NCBI GenBank assembly: GCA_041177965.1
Contig: JBEGWF010000096.1
Coordinates: 1-64,000 of the forward strand
Length of the DNA stretch: 64,000 nucleotides
Direction of reading: 5' to 3'
DNA from: SXXZ01 sp041177965
GTDB taxonomy: Bacteria; Verrucomicrobiota; Verrucomicrobiia; Limisphaerales; UBA9464
A program made the translations under genes and the position numbers. Positions 11,468-20,271 of this stretch are shown here, piece by piece. The notes under the pieces are model-generated. The model had not been told where the DNA came from and did no database searches. It saw only the letters and a program-made list of their open reading frames with translations. Each line of letters starts with the position of its first letter. Within the stretch, counting starts at the first letter, position 1.

Positions 11468-12244
11468 ATGAAGATCCGTCGACGCCCATCCCCCCGGGTT
11501 CGCCGCAACCACGGCTTCACCCTGATCGAGTTGTTGGTGGTCATCGCGATCATCGCGATCCTGGCGGGCATGCTGTTGCCGGCGTTGGCCCGGGCGAAGG
11601 AGCAGGGAAAGCGCGCCCGGTGTCTCAACAACCTGAGGCAGATCGGCATCGGCATGACGCTCTACGCGAACGACAACAAGGACGTGCTGCTCAAAGCCCG
11701 CTTCGACGGGGGAAACTGGGTCCAGATCTCCATCAACGAACCCGAGGCCGGATCCGCCCGCCAGCTCGGGCTGCCGGTGGACACCAACTCGACCGTGGCC
11801 AAGATGTGGACCTGCCCCAACCGCCCCGACTTCCCGACCTACGAGCCCGAATACAAGCAGTTCAACATCGGATACCAGTACTACGGAGGCATCGATCGCT
11901 GGAGCAACCCGGCCGGCAGCTTCGACTCGAGGAGCCCGGTGAAGACCGCCACGTCGGAACCCGGATGGGTGCTCGCCGCCGACGCCGTGATGAAGGTCGA
12001 TGGCAAGTGGGGCGGCGGGCGCGACTCGGCATTCAAGGGAATGCCACCCCACCAGGGGCCGGGCAAGAAGCCCATCGGCAGCAATCATCTGACGATCGAT
12101 GGGGCGGCTCGGTGGGTCGCCGCCCAGAAGCTCCTGTTCCTGCACAGCTGGAACACCGGAGGCAGCCGGGACTCGTACATGTACCAGGACGACATCGGAC
12201 CCGAATTGCAGGCCAAGGTGGCCCAGATCCGGCTCAAGCCCTGA
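11468..12244 (+). CDS. Type II pseudopilin-like protein with prepilin N-terminus
   Basis: A 258-residue protein with a basic leader of 16 residues ending in Gly, then FTLIELLVVIAIIAILAG: a class III prepilin peptidase site (G|FTLIE) followed by the hydrophobic helix of type II pseudopilins. The globular part contains ARCLNNLRQIGIGMTLYAND, characteristic of the abundant G-like pseudopilins of Verrucomicrobiota, Planctomycetota and Lentisphaerota. The usual C-terminal H-X9-DG motif is present only in degenerate form as NHLTIDGAARWV. It should be inserted in the inner membrane and cleaved by PilD. No secretion ATPase or secretin gene is nearby, as is usual for these scattered single pseudopilins. 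Its function is unknown. Confidence 0.93.
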   Translation: MKIRRRPSPRVRRNHGFTLIELLVVIAIIAILAGMLLPALARAKEQGKRARCLNNLRQIGIGMTLYANDNKDVLLKARFDGGNWVQISINEPEAGSARQLGLPVDTNSTVAKMWTCPNRPDFPTYEPEYKQFNIGYQYYGGIDRWSNPAGSFDSRSPVKTATSEPGWVLAADAVMKVDGKWGGGRDSAFKGMPPHQGPGKKPIGSNHLTIDGAARWVAAQKLLFLHSWNTGGSRDSYMYQDDIGPELQAKVAQIRLKP

Positions 12245-12355
12245 GGCTCGCCAATAGACGCACCCTCCGTTCTCCCGCCCCTGCCCTCGCAGCCCCACTC
12301 AATCCCCGCTCACTCCCGAGTTCCCTTCGCCGTCGGGCGAGGGGATGCTTCGGCC

Positions 12356-13627
12356 ATGCCGATGCGCGATCTCCGGAGCGTCCTCCCCGCGATGCTGACC
12401 CTGCTGCTGGCGGGCCTCGGAAGCTCCCGGGCCGCCGGGCTGCAGGTGCCTGCATTCACGGCCTACACCCTGCCAGACACCGATTCCCCCCGCATCTCCG
12501 AGCGGGGCGGGGTTCGCGGATGGACCGACCCCTCGCAATCGGTGCATTGGTATGGACGCCTGGGCCGACCCGGCCCGCTGCAGGCGCGCCTGCGCCTTCG
12601 CCTCCCCGAAGGGGCCGAATCCCGGCTGCGTCTCACCGTGGCCGGAGGCTTTCGCGAAGTGGTGGTTCGCGGGGAGGCGTCCGCCGATGCGCAGACCGCC
12701 GACTTCGGCACCTTCATGATCGAACGCCCCGGTTATCAGGATTTCCGTCTGGAATCCCTGAATCCGAAGGGACGGGACGCCGGCCACCTCGAGGCGTTGA
12801 TCCTCGACGGCCCCGCCACCGATGGCGCTCATTTCAACCTCAAGGAGCGACGCAACGCCGCCTCGGTCCACCTGAGCTACAAGGCTCCCACCAACGCCAT
12901 CGCGGCCTTCTACTGCGAGGTGACCGCCGTGGAGGAACCGGTCACCACCTTCTACATGGCCTGCGGATGGCACCGGGGCTACTTCGGCATGCAGGTCAAC
13001 AGCCCCACCGAGCGGCGCATCATCTTCTCGGTGTGGGACAGCGGCGACGAGGCGGTCGATCGCGACAAGGTCTCCACCGAGAAGCGGGTGCAACTCATGG
13101 ACAAGGGCGACGGGGTGTATTCCGGCGATTTCGGCAACGAAGGCACCGGCGGACACAGTCATCTCAAGTACCCATGGAAGACCGGACAGACCCAGCGCTT
13201 CCTGGTCACCGCCCAACCCACGAACCAGACGTTCACGGTCTATTCCGGGTATTACCACCATCCCGACAGCCACCGATGGATGCTGATCTCTTCGTGGAAG
13301 GCACCCAAGGAGGGCGGATGGCTCCGCAGCCCGCACAGCTTCAGCGAGAACTTCTGGGGCAGCACCGGGCACCTGCCCCGCAAAGCTCTCTACGGTCGCC
13401 AATGGATCCGCACGCCCGGAGGCGATTGGCTCGAGATCACCGAGGCGAGCTTCAGCCACGACCCCACCGGCAAGAGCGACCGCCTCGACCGCTTCATGGG
13501 CGTGGAGAAGGGGCAGTTCTTCCTGAGCCACGGCGGCTTCATCGAGGGGACCATGCCCTTCGGCCAACGCTTCACCCGCCCCTCGACCGGAGAACCTCCG
13601 AAGGATCTCGTGGAGTTCCTCCGGTGA
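12356..13627 (+). CDS. Secreted DUF3472 protein with N-terminal DUF5077-like domain
   Basis: The 423-residue protein has a signal peptide in about the first 26 residues (hydrophobic MLTLLLAGLGSSRAAG). Residues about 35-150 resemble the DUF5077 beta-sandwich, which commonly precedes DUF3472. Residues about 190-400 carry DUF3472 hallmarks: FYCEVTAVEEPVTTFYMACG, VNSPTERRIIFSVWDSG and later YYHHPDSHRWMLISSW. DUF3472 proteins are exported and often linked to polysaccharide use, but no enzymatic activity is established. It follows the pseudopilin by 111 bp on the same strand. ATG at 12362 is an alternative start two codons on. Domain names come from motif memory rather than a profile search. Confidence 0.9.
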   Translation: MPMRDLRSVLPAMLTLLLAGLGSSRAAGLQVPAFTAYTLPDTDSPRISERGGVRGWTDPSQSVHWYGRLGRPGPLQARLRLRLPEGAESRLRLTVAGGFREVVVRGEASADAQTADFGTFMIERPGYQDFRLESLNPKGRDAGHLEALILDGPATDGAHFNLKERRNAASVHLSYKAPTNAIAAFYCEVTAVEEPVTTFYMACGWHRGYFGMQVNSPTERRIIFSVWDSGDEAVDRDKVSTEKRVQLMDKGDGVYSGDFGNEGTGGHSHLKYPWKTGQTQRFLVTAQPTNQTFTVYSGYYHHPDSHRWMLISSWKAPKEGGWLRSPHSFSENFWGSTGHLPRKALYGRQWIRTPGGDWLEITEASFSHDPTGKSDRLDRFMGVEKGQFFLSHGGFIEGTMPFGQRFTRPSTGEPPKDLVEFLR

Positions 13628-13710
13628 ATCGCATCTGAGACCGACATGGGACCGGGATCGGCCCGGTTGCAGCCACCCAGAAACACCATCACCTTTCCGT
13701 CACATCGACC

Positions 13711-14592
13711 ATGAGTTCCCAAGGCATCGCGCGCGTCATCGGAGTCGGGCTGCTGCTCTTCAGCGCCCTCGTCATGGCCACCTCGGGCACCTTCGTGGTG
13801 AAGCCCGGGTACCGGGGCGTCGAGGTCACGATGGGCCGGGTTTCACCGGACTTCAAACCCGAGGGTTTCGGGCTGAAGGCTCCCTTCGTCACCGAGATCA
13901 TCCCGGTGTCGGTCCGTCAGCAGACCGCCGAGGAATTGGCCGAATGCTACTCGTCGGACCTCCAGCAGATCCGGGTGGACCTGCGATTGCTCTATCGGAT
14001 TCCCGAGGCTTCGGTGGTGAAGCTGTTCCAGGACTACGACGGAAATCCGTTCGAAAGCCTGGTCGCCCCACGGGTGCAGGAGGCGTTGAAGGAGGTGGCG
14101 GCGATGCAGAGCGCGGAACTCATCGTGAAGAACCGCGAGCAGATCAAGACCCGCTCGCTGGAGATCGCCCGCCGCAAGATCGGCTCGCTCGTGGTCCTCG
14201 AAGACATCGTCATCCAGAACATCGCCCTCACCCGCGAACTGGAGCACGCCATCGAAGCCAAGATGGTCCAGGAACAGGAGGCGTCGAAATCCAAGTACCT
14301 CCAACAACGGGTTCAGATCGAGGCCGACACGGCCGTGATCCGAGCCAAGGGCGAGGCCGAATCGATCCTGATCCGCGGCGATGCGCTGAAGAAGAATCCC
14401 GCCTTCGTGGACCTCCAGATCGTGGACCGATGGGATGGCATCGCTCCGCTGGTCATCGGCGGCAAGGATCAGATCCTGTTGAACCTCCAGGACCTGGAAC
14501 GTCTCAAGGGCCAGAAGACCGAGCCCACCGGAACCCGCGCAACCACGCCGGTCCAGACACCGTCCCCGACTCCCCGGGCCATCAAGCGCTGA
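13711..14592 (+). CDS. SPFH/band 7 (prohibitin-like) membrane protein, copy 1
   Basis: The 293-residue protein has one N-terminal membrane segment (about residues 8-27) and then the SPFH/prohibitin fold, with VVKPGYRGVEVTMGRV and EGFGLKAPFV typical of prohibitin-type band 7 proteins. A long charged coiled coil follows (about 160-235, including IEAKMVQEQEASKSK and AVIRAKGEAES), the usual oligomerisation helix. The C-terminus is Pro/Thr-rich. Such proteins form large membrane rings that organise membrane domains or control FtsH-type proteases. The next gene is a close paralogue 4 bp downstream, so the pair arose by tandem duplication and probably forms a hetero-oligomer, as HflK-HflC and Phb1-Phb2 do; that pairing is inference. 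Confidence 0.93.
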   Translation: MSSQGIARVIGVGLLLFSALVMATSGTFVVKPGYRGVEVTMGRVSPDFKPEGFGLKAPFVTEIIPVSVRQQTAEELAECYSSDLQQIRVDLRLLYRIPEASVVKLFQDYDGNPFESLVAPRVQEALKEVAAMQSAELIVKNREQIKTRSLEIARRKIGSLVVLEDIVIQNIALTRELEHAIEAKMVQEQEASKSKYLQQRVQIEADTAVIRAKGEAESILIRGDALKKNPAFVDLQIVDRWDGIAPLVIGGKDQILLNLQDLERLKGQKTEPTGTRATTPVQTPSPTPRAIKR

Positions 14593-14596
14593 CGCC

Positions 14597-15418
14597 ATGA
14601 ATCCTTCAACCGCCTCCCGTCTGATCGTCGCCTCGACGGCGTTCTTCCTGGCCTTGCTGGTCCTGAACTCGGCCTCGTATGTCATCGAACCCGGCACCCG
14701 CGGTCTCAAGGTCACCCTCGGCAAGACTCGGGAGGGATTCCTGCCCGAGGGCTTCGGATTCAAGACCCCGTTCATCACCAGCATCGTGCGGGTCAATGTG
14801 CGGCAACGCACCCGAGCCTTGACGGCCGATTGCTTCTCCTCGGATCTGCAGCAGGTGAAGGTCGACCTCCGGGTGCTCTTCCGGATTCCCGAGACGTCGG
14901 TCGTGCCGATCTACCGCGAATTCGCCGGCGATCCGTTCGACAGCCTGATCGCGCCCCGCGTGCAGGAAGCCATCAAGGAGGTCACCGCGCTCATGTCGGC
15001 CGAGCAGATCGTCAAGAACCGGGAGGAGATCAAGAAGAAGTCCATGACCCTCGCCAGTCAGAAGATCGGCGCGTTGCTGGTGGTCGAGGACATCGTCCTG
15101 CGCGACATCGACCTCTCCCCCGAATTGGAGAAGGCCATCGAGGCGAAAATGGTGGCCGAGCAGCAGGCCAACCAAGCCCGCTTCACGCAGATCCAGACGC
15201 AGACCGAATCCGAGACGGCGGTGATCAGCGCCAAGGGCGAGGCCGAGGCCATCCGCGTCCGCGGCGAGGCCCTCCGGCAAAGCCCGTCGTTCCTGCGCTG
15301 GAAGATCGTCGAACGCTGGAACGGACGATCGCCGATGGTCATCCCGCCTCCGTCCGAACACAACGCCGCGGGTCTCCTGCTGCCGCTCAGCCCGACCGAA
15401 ACCGCTCCCGCGCCATGA
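14597..15418 (+). CDS. SPFH/band 7 (prohibitin-like) membrane protein, copy 2
   Basis: The 273-residue paralogue starts 4 bp after the stop of copy 1 and keeps the same plan: N-terminal membrane segment (about 8-28), SPFH domain with IEPGTRGLKVTLGK and EGFGFKTPFI, and a coiled coil with IEAKMVAEQQANQ and AVISAKGEAEAI. Both copies share the stretch ADCFSSDLQQVKVDLRVLFR (AECYSSDLQQIRVDLRLLYR in copy 1), which shows recent common ancestry. The C-terminus is shorter and lacks copy 1's Pro/Thr tail. Its stop overlaps the start of a 65-residue membrane protein gene (ATGA), so the three are one translational unit. Confidence 0.93.
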   Translation: MNPSTASRLIVASTAFFLALLVLNSASYVIEPGTRGLKVTLGKTREGFLPEGFGFKTPFITSIVRVNVRQRTRALTADCFSSDLQQVKVDLRVLFRIPETSVVPIYREFAGDPFDSLIAPRVQEAIKEVTALMSAEQIVKNREEIKKKSMTLASQKIGALLVVEDIVLRDIDLSPELEKAIEAKMVAEQQANQARFTQIQTQTESETAVISAKGEAEAIRVRGEALRQSPSFLRWKIVERWNGRSPMVIPPPSEHNAAGLLLPLSPTETAPAP

Positions 15419-15612
15419 CCTCCCGACGCCGTGCCACCCTCCAGGCCCTGTTCTTGGCGGCCTTGGGGTTGTTGCTGATCTGGATCTTCCCGCGCGCCAC
15501 CGCGTTCGCCGAGATGGCCGCCCGCGAATTGCGTTACCTCTGGTGGTTGGTGTTGATGATCGGCGTCGGCGCCTGGCTGATCTGGGGCTATGGGAGAAGA
15601 CCCAAGGAATAG
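15415..15612 (+). CDS. Small two-helix membrane protein coupled to the SPFH pair
   Basis: The gene encodes 65 residues. ATG at 15415 overlaps the stop of the second SPFH gene by ATGA, which argues for real translation despite its size. It has two predicted membrane helices, about residues 8-26 (LQALFLAALGLLLIWIF) and 40-61 (LRYLWWLVLMIGVGAWLIW), separated by a short helical loop with acidic and basic residues, and a basic tail GYGRRPKE. The first residues (MTSRRR) are positive, which predicts both ends inside. I recognise no family. By position it could be a small partner or assembly factor of the SPFH complex; this is inference from gene order only. Confidence 0.75.
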   Translation: MTSRRRATLQALFLAALGLLLIWIFPRATAFAEMAARELRYLWWLVLMIGVGAWLIWGYGRRPKE

Positions 15613-15751
15613 CCCAAGGAATGGCCCAAGCGGCTCGTGGCAACCGCGTCCACCGCTCCAACCACCGCTGCGGCTCCATCGAAGGAGTCGATGACAACTT
15701 TGAAACTATCGATTCACGCGGTGTGGGCGGTCGCGCTCAGGCTGTGCCCAG

Positions 15752-17026
15752 ATGAACTCGACTCCCTGCAGAACCGGCCGCCGACGGTCTCGGTCGCTCA
15801 AAGCGCTGACCGTCTTCGCGGTAGTGGCAGGGTCCGCTCTCGGCATTTCCTGCGCCCTGACCGCTCCCCGCCCCTACCGCCCGACCGCGGCGTTGCCGCC
15901 GCCTCCCCTGATCGATCTCCACGTCCACACGGCCGGGATCGGCGCGGGTGACAGCGGGTGCCGACTTTCCAAGGACCTCGAGAACAGTTGGAAATTCAAC
16001 GTGTACCTCAAGGCCTTCGGCGCCACCCGTGAAAGCCTCCGGACCAACGGGGATGCGTGGCTGCTGGAGAGGATCGCCGCACAGGTCGACGGCAGCGCCT
16101 CGGTCGACCAGGCCGTCGTGTTGGCCCTGGATGGGGCGGTGGATGCTCAGGGGCGGTTGGATCCCGCCGCCACCGAGGTCCATGTCCCCAACGAGTTTCT
16201 GGCCCAGGAGTTGACCCGATATCCGAACCTCCTCTTCGGAGCTTCGGTCAATCCCCATCGGCAGGACGCCATCGAACGCCTCGACGCCTGCGCCGCGCAG
16301 GGCGCGGTCCTGGTGAAATGGATCCCCAGCGTGATGCACATCGATCCGGCCGACGAGCGCCTGATCCCCTTCTACGAGCGCCTCAGGCATCATCGCCTTC
16401 CGTTGCTCACCCACACCGGTCAGGAGCGCTCGTTCACCCACGCCCAGGACGACCTGTGCGACCCGGAGCGATTGCGGTTGCCGCTGCGGCTCGGGGTCAC
16501 GGTGATCGCAGCCCATATCGCCTCGACCGGCACCATCGACGGCGAACGCCACACCGATCGCCTCGCCCGCATGATGGCCGAGTACCCCAACCTCCACTCC
16601 GAGATCTCGTCGCTGACCCAGGCCAACAAGCCCGGCTACCTCGGTGAGGCGCTGACCCGGCCGGAGTTCGACGGACGCCTGTGCTACGGCTCGGACTTCC
16701 CGCTGATCAACACGGCGCTCGTCTCCCCGTGGCTCTTCGCCCATCGCCTGACGCCCGCACAGATGCACCGCATCGATGGGCTGACCAATGCCTGGGATCG
16801 GGACATCGCCCTGAAACAGGCGCTCGGCGTGCCGCCCGAGGTGTTCTCGAGGACGGCCCGGTTGCTGGCGCCACGGTTGCCCGCCGCCGCCGCCTCGAAG
16901 AGGCCGATGAAGGGCACTCAACCACCGCGCACGAGCTTGAGGAAGGCGGCTTCGTCGAGGATGGCGATGCCCAACTCACGGGCCTTGTCCAACTTGGAAC
17001 CGGCGCTGTCGCCGGCCAGCAGGTAA
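15752..17026 (+). CDS. Amidohydrolase family metal-dependent hydrolase
   Basis: The 424-residue protein begins with a hydrophobic export segment (LTVFAVVAGSALGISC), possibly a non-ideal lipoprotein signal ending at that Cys. The amidohydrolase (ACMSD/Amidohydro_2-like TIM barrel) metal motifs follow: DLHVHTAG, LLTHTGQE, AAHIAST and the catalytic-Asp motif YGSDFP. The AcQGAVLVKWIPS region matches the barrel lysine position. The C-terminal 36 codons run into the convergent ligA gene, overlapping it by 109 bp (16918-17026), so its tail is the antisense of the LigA BRCT end. The substrate is unknown; related enzymes are decarboxylases or lactone/amide hydrolases. Confidence 0.9.
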   Translation: MNSTPCRTGRRRSRSLKALTVFAVVAGSALGISCALTAPRPYRPTAALPPPPLIDLHVHTAGIGAGDSGCRLSKDLENSWKFNVYLKAFGATRESLRTNGDAWLLERIAAQVDGSASVDQAVVLALDGAVDAQGRLDPAATEVHVPNEFLAQELTRYPNLLFGASVNPHRQDAIERLDACAAQGAVLVKWIPSVMHIDPADERLIPFYERLRHHRLPLLTHTGQERSFTHAQDDLCDPERLRLPLRLGVTVIAAHIASTGTIDGERHTDRLARMMAEYPNLHSEISSLTQANKPGYLGEALTRPEFDGRLCYGSDFPLINTALVSPWLFAHRLTPAQMHRIDGLTNAWDRDIALKQALGVPPEVFSRTARLLAPRLPAAAASKRPMKGTQPPRTSLRKAASSRMAMPNSRALSNLEPALSPASR

Positions 17027-19320
17027 TCGGTGTTCCGGCTCACCGAAGAGGCGACCTTGCCACCGGCCTGGCGGATCAGCGCCGAGGCCTCGTCCCGACC
17101 CAGCGTCGGCAGGGTTCCGGTCAGCACCCAGGTCTTGCCGGCGATCGATCCAGAGCCACCGGCGGCCCGTTCGGTCTTGGGCTGGATGCCCAATTGGCTC
17201 AGGCGTAGGAGCGTGCGCCGCCCGGTCTCGGATTCCAGGTAGGCCTTGAGAGCCCCCGCCGCCCCATACTCGATCCGCGTCACGTATTCGGGCACGGCCG
17301 AGCTGCCCTTCTGGCGCAATTGGGTCCAGCGGGCATTGGCCTCGGCGGCCCCCAGCTCCGCCAGTCGGTCCCCCAGATCCCGGATCTCGCCCTTGAGTCG
17401 CTCGTACTCGTCGCGACGGCGGTCGCGCTCCGGCGAATCGGGGGCCACCAACGACGGCGAGGCCTCCGACAATCGATCGTACAGGTGCCCCAGTCGGACG
17501 ATGCCCGCCAGGGTCTCGGACCGGGCCACATGATCGAGGTCCTCATGCATCCGTGCGATCTCGTAGGCCATGGTTTCGCCCACCGACGGCACCCCCAGCG
17601 CGTGGAGCCATCGGTGCAGCGGAGCGCTGCGGGCCCGATCCAGGGCAGCCACGACCTTCGATGCGTTCTTGGCGCCGAACACCCGCGGCTCGTCGTCGGT
17701 CCCCAGGTTCAACGTGGCCAATCGCTCCGCGGAGAGATCGAACAGGTCGAGCGGATCGCGGACCCAGCCCCGCTCCACCAGTTTCTCGGCGACGATCCCG
17801 CCCAGCGACTCGATGTCCAGGGCCTTGCGTTGGGCGAAGTATTCCACCCGCCGGGTCAACTGCGCCGGGCAACCGGCCACGTTCTGACACCGCCAGGCCA
17901 CCTCGTCCTGGTCTCCGTCCGACACCTTCTCCTTGGCGATGGGGCCCCCGCAGGCCGGGCATGTTCCGCCCACATGACGGACGAGATCGAACACCTCGGC
18001 CCCCTCGGGTCGCAGGGTTGTCAGCACCTCGGCCACCTCGGGGATGACCATGCCCGCCTTGCGGATGACCACCGTGTCGCCGATGCGGATGTCCTTCCGG
18101 CGGATCTCGTCCTCGTTGTGCAGCGTGGCGCGGGCCACGGTCGATCCCTGGACGAACACCGGCTCGAGCTCGGCCACGGGCGTCAACACACCGGTCCGTC
18201 CGACCTGGACGGTGATCGCCCGCAACAGGGTCTGGGCCGGCGTGATCCAAGGCACCGGCTTGTGGACGATGGCGTATCCCGGGGAACGCCGTTTGTCAGG
18301 GATGCGCGCCGCGTCGTCGAAGCGGTCCACCTTGATGACCACGCCGTCGATCTCATAGGGCAACCGGCGCCGCAGATCGCGGTTCTCGTCGTACCCGGCC
18401 ACGACATCGGAGCGATAGGCCTCGAGCAACGCCTCGATGCCCCCGCAAGCCCACCAACGCCCCTGCACCGGCAACCCCCAGGCCGCGAACTGGCGGAGCA
18501 TCTGGGAATGGCTCTCGAAGCGGATGCCCTCGCAGACTCCCACCGCATAGAACACCGCTCGGATGGGCCGACGGGCGACGATCCGCGGATCGAGGAGCTT
18601 GAGCGACCCGGAGGTGGCGTTGCGGGGATTCGGCGCGGCCTTGTCGCCGGCGGCGACCAGCGCGGCGTTCATGGTGCCGAACTCCTCCAGCGTCATGTAG
18701 GCCTCGCCGCGGATCTCCACCCACTCCGGTGGCTGCTCCGTCGCCAATTGCAATGGGATGGCCCGGATCGTGCGCAGGTTGGCCGTGATGTCGTCACCGA
18801 ACCGGCCATCGCCCCGCGTCACCCCGAGGGAGAGTTTCCCCTGCCGGTAATGGACGCTCAACGACACGCCGTCCACCTTGGGTTCCATGACGAGCGGCAC
18901 GCTCTCGCGTCCGAGGACCTTGCAGATCTGCCCGTGCCAGGCCCGCAAGGCCGCCAAGGTGTTCTCGTCCTGAAGTCGGACCCGCCGCTCGCGATCCGGC
19001 TCCTCCGCCGACGTGGGCGATTCCGACGCCTCGACCTTCTCGAGCGACAGCATCGGCCGCTGGTGTTCCACGCGGGCGAAACCTTCCGACGGGGCACCGC
19101 CGACCCGCTGCGTGGGCGACTCCGGGCTGATCAACTCCGGGTGGGCCGCCTCCAACTGCTGGAGTTCCCGGTACAGACGATCGTACTCGAGGTCCGTGAT
19201 GGTGGGTGCCGACAGGACGTAGTAGGCCCGATCGTGGGCCAGGATCTCCTCCGCCAACCGGGCATGACGAAGACGGGCTGACTCGTTGGAATGGGCGCTC
19301 ACCGGCAAAGGCTGGCCCAC
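16918..19320 (-). CDS. ligA: NAD-dependent DNA ligase LigA
   Basis: LigA seals nicks at Okazaki junctions and in repair using NAD+. The 800 residues contain, in order: the Ia NAD-binding domain (HDRAYYVLSAPTITDLEYD), adenylation domain with the nucleophilic lysine in EPKVDG (about K148), OB domain (VQVGRTGVLTPVAELEP), a zinc finger with Cys near 454, 457, 478 and 484, a helix-hairpin-helix region and a C-terminal BRCT domain (about 724-800). It is about 130 residues longer than usual. Extra material lies at about 98-125 and, most notably, within the HhH region (about 610-690), where a charged, probably helical insert precedes the BRCT domain. The start is GTG at 19320 because no in-frame ATG precedes the Ia motif. 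It is convergent with and overlaps the amidohydrolase gene. Confidence 0.97.
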   Translation of the reverse strand: MGQPLPVSAHSNESARLRHARLAEEILAHDRAYYVLSAPTITDLEYDRLYRELQQLEAAHPELISPESPTQRVGGAPSEGFARVEHQRPMLSLEKVEASESPTSAEEPDRERRVRLQDENTLAALRAWHGQICKVLGRESVPLVMEPKVDGVSLSVHYRQGKLSLGVTRGDGRFGDDITANLRTIRAIPLQLATEQPPEWVEIRGEAYMTLEEFGTMNAALVAAGDKAAPNPRNATSGSLKLLDPRIVARRPIRAVFYAVGVCEGIRFESHSQMLRQFAAWGLPVQGRWWACGGIEALLEAYRSDVVAGYDENRDLRRRLPYEIDGVVIKVDRFDDAARIPDKRRSPGYAIVHKPVPWITPAQTLLRAITVQVGRTGVLTPVAELEPVFVQGSTVARATLHNEDEIRRKDIRIGDTVVIRKAGMVIPEVAEVLTTLRPEGAEVFDLVRHVGGTCPACGGPIAKEKVSDGDQDEVAWRCQNVAGCPAQLTRRVEYFAQRKALDIESLGGIVAEKLVERGWVRDPLDLFDLSAERLATLNLGTDDEPRVFGAKNASKVVAALDRARSAPLHRWLHALGVPSVGETMAYEIARMHEDLDHVARSETLAGIVRLGHLYDRLSEASPSLVAPDSPERDRRRDEYERLKGEIRDLGDRLAELGAAEANARWTQLRQKGSSAVPEYVTRIEYGAAGALKAYLESETGRRTLLRLSQLGIQPKTERAAGGSGSIAGKTWVLTGTLPTLGRDEASALIRQAGGKVASSVSRNTDYLLAGDSAGSKLDKARELGIAILDEAAFLKLVRGG

Positions 19321-19418
19321 GGTTCCCCGGCTTTGAAGCCAATACCGAGAGCCAACGGAACACCGCTGCGGATCCGAGCATCGGACACGGTCACCCTGTG
19401 CCCGGAGCCCGCCTCCGA

Positions 19419-20207
19419 CTATTCGGCCGTCCCCTTGCGCTGCAGCGGATCCCAGTAGAGCGCATTGCGGTACTGGTTGGCCCCGCCCTTGATGGGGTCG
19501 TCCGGCGGATTGATGTTCGCGCTGCGACGGGTCTCGGCATGCCCATCATTGAAGACCACATTCCCGCGACGTCCGTGGCGATTGTCGTCGATGCCCTCGT
19601 AGGTGTTGCCGCGTCCCGGAGTCATGCCGGAACTTGGCCACCAGAGGCTACTGCTCCAGGTCAGGTCGGGCTTGGGCATCGTGTCGCCCACCACGAGGTT
19701 CTGAGTGGGATTGACGATGGCGGTCCGCTTGAACCACTTGGTGGTCGAGAGCCCGGCCGCCTCGTGGGAATCGTAGGGATGGACACCCAGGAAGAACGCA
19801 TTGTAGCCGTACCCAACGAGGTGGCAGTCGAATTTCCACGACCAACTGATCCCGGCGTCCTTCCGCTGACCCTTGAGCGCATGGCAGCGGAAGTAATTCG
19901 ACTGCCCCTTGGCGTACCCCACCATCGCCGTCCCCCACCAGTTCGTTCGGGAGGGAAGCTCGTCGGCCACGGTGAGGTTGCCATTGCGATGGCCGGGGAA
20001 CACATCCCGGTTGTCATCGGTGTAGAGCTGCATGAACAGCGCGATCTGCTTCAGGTTGTTCATGCAGGCGATGGTCTCGCCCTTGGCCTTGGCCTTTCCG
20101 AGGGCCGGCAGGAGCATTCCGGCCAGAATCGCGATGATGGCGATGACCACGAGCAGTTCGATCAACGTGAAGGCTGCGCGGGCTGAACGAGGGTTCCGGG
20201 TTTTCAT
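19419..20207 (-). CDS. Type II pseudopilin-like protein (H-X9-DG family)
   Basis: The start at ATG 20207 gives MKTRNPRSARAAFTLIELLV: a basic 12-residue leader then the pilin helix FTLIELLVVIAIIAILAG. The residue before the cleavage site is Ala rather than the usual Gly, a variation seen in this group. The downstream ACMNNLKQIALFMQLYTDDN matches verrucomicrobial pseudopilins, and the C-terminal GNVVFNDGHAETR is the H-X9-DG-type box. It encodes 262 residues. An in-frame ATG at 20429 exists but the sequence between looks non-coding. It should be inner-membrane inserted and PilD-processed. The gene follows ligA upstream on the same strand, about 100 bp away, with a long repeat-bearing leader region 5' of it. 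Its function is unknown. Confidence 0.93.
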   Translation of the reverse strand: MKTRNPRSARAAFTLIELLVVIAIIAILAGMLLPALGKAKAKGETIACMNNLKQIALFMQLYTDDNRDVFPGHRNGNLTVADELPSRTNWWGTAMVGYAKGQSNYFRCHALKGQRKDAGISWSWKFDCHLVGYGYNAFFLGVHPYDSHEAAGLSTTKWFKRTAIVNPTQNLVVGDTMPKPDLTWSSSLWWPSSGMTPGRGNTYEGIDDNRHGRRGNVVFNDGHAETRRSANINPPDDPIKGGANQYRNALYWDPLQRKGTAE

Positions 20208-20271
20208 GGCAACAGGCGGGGCTCGGGGAGTTCCTCCGATGAAACCAATCCCACGCCATTTGTCCACCCCC

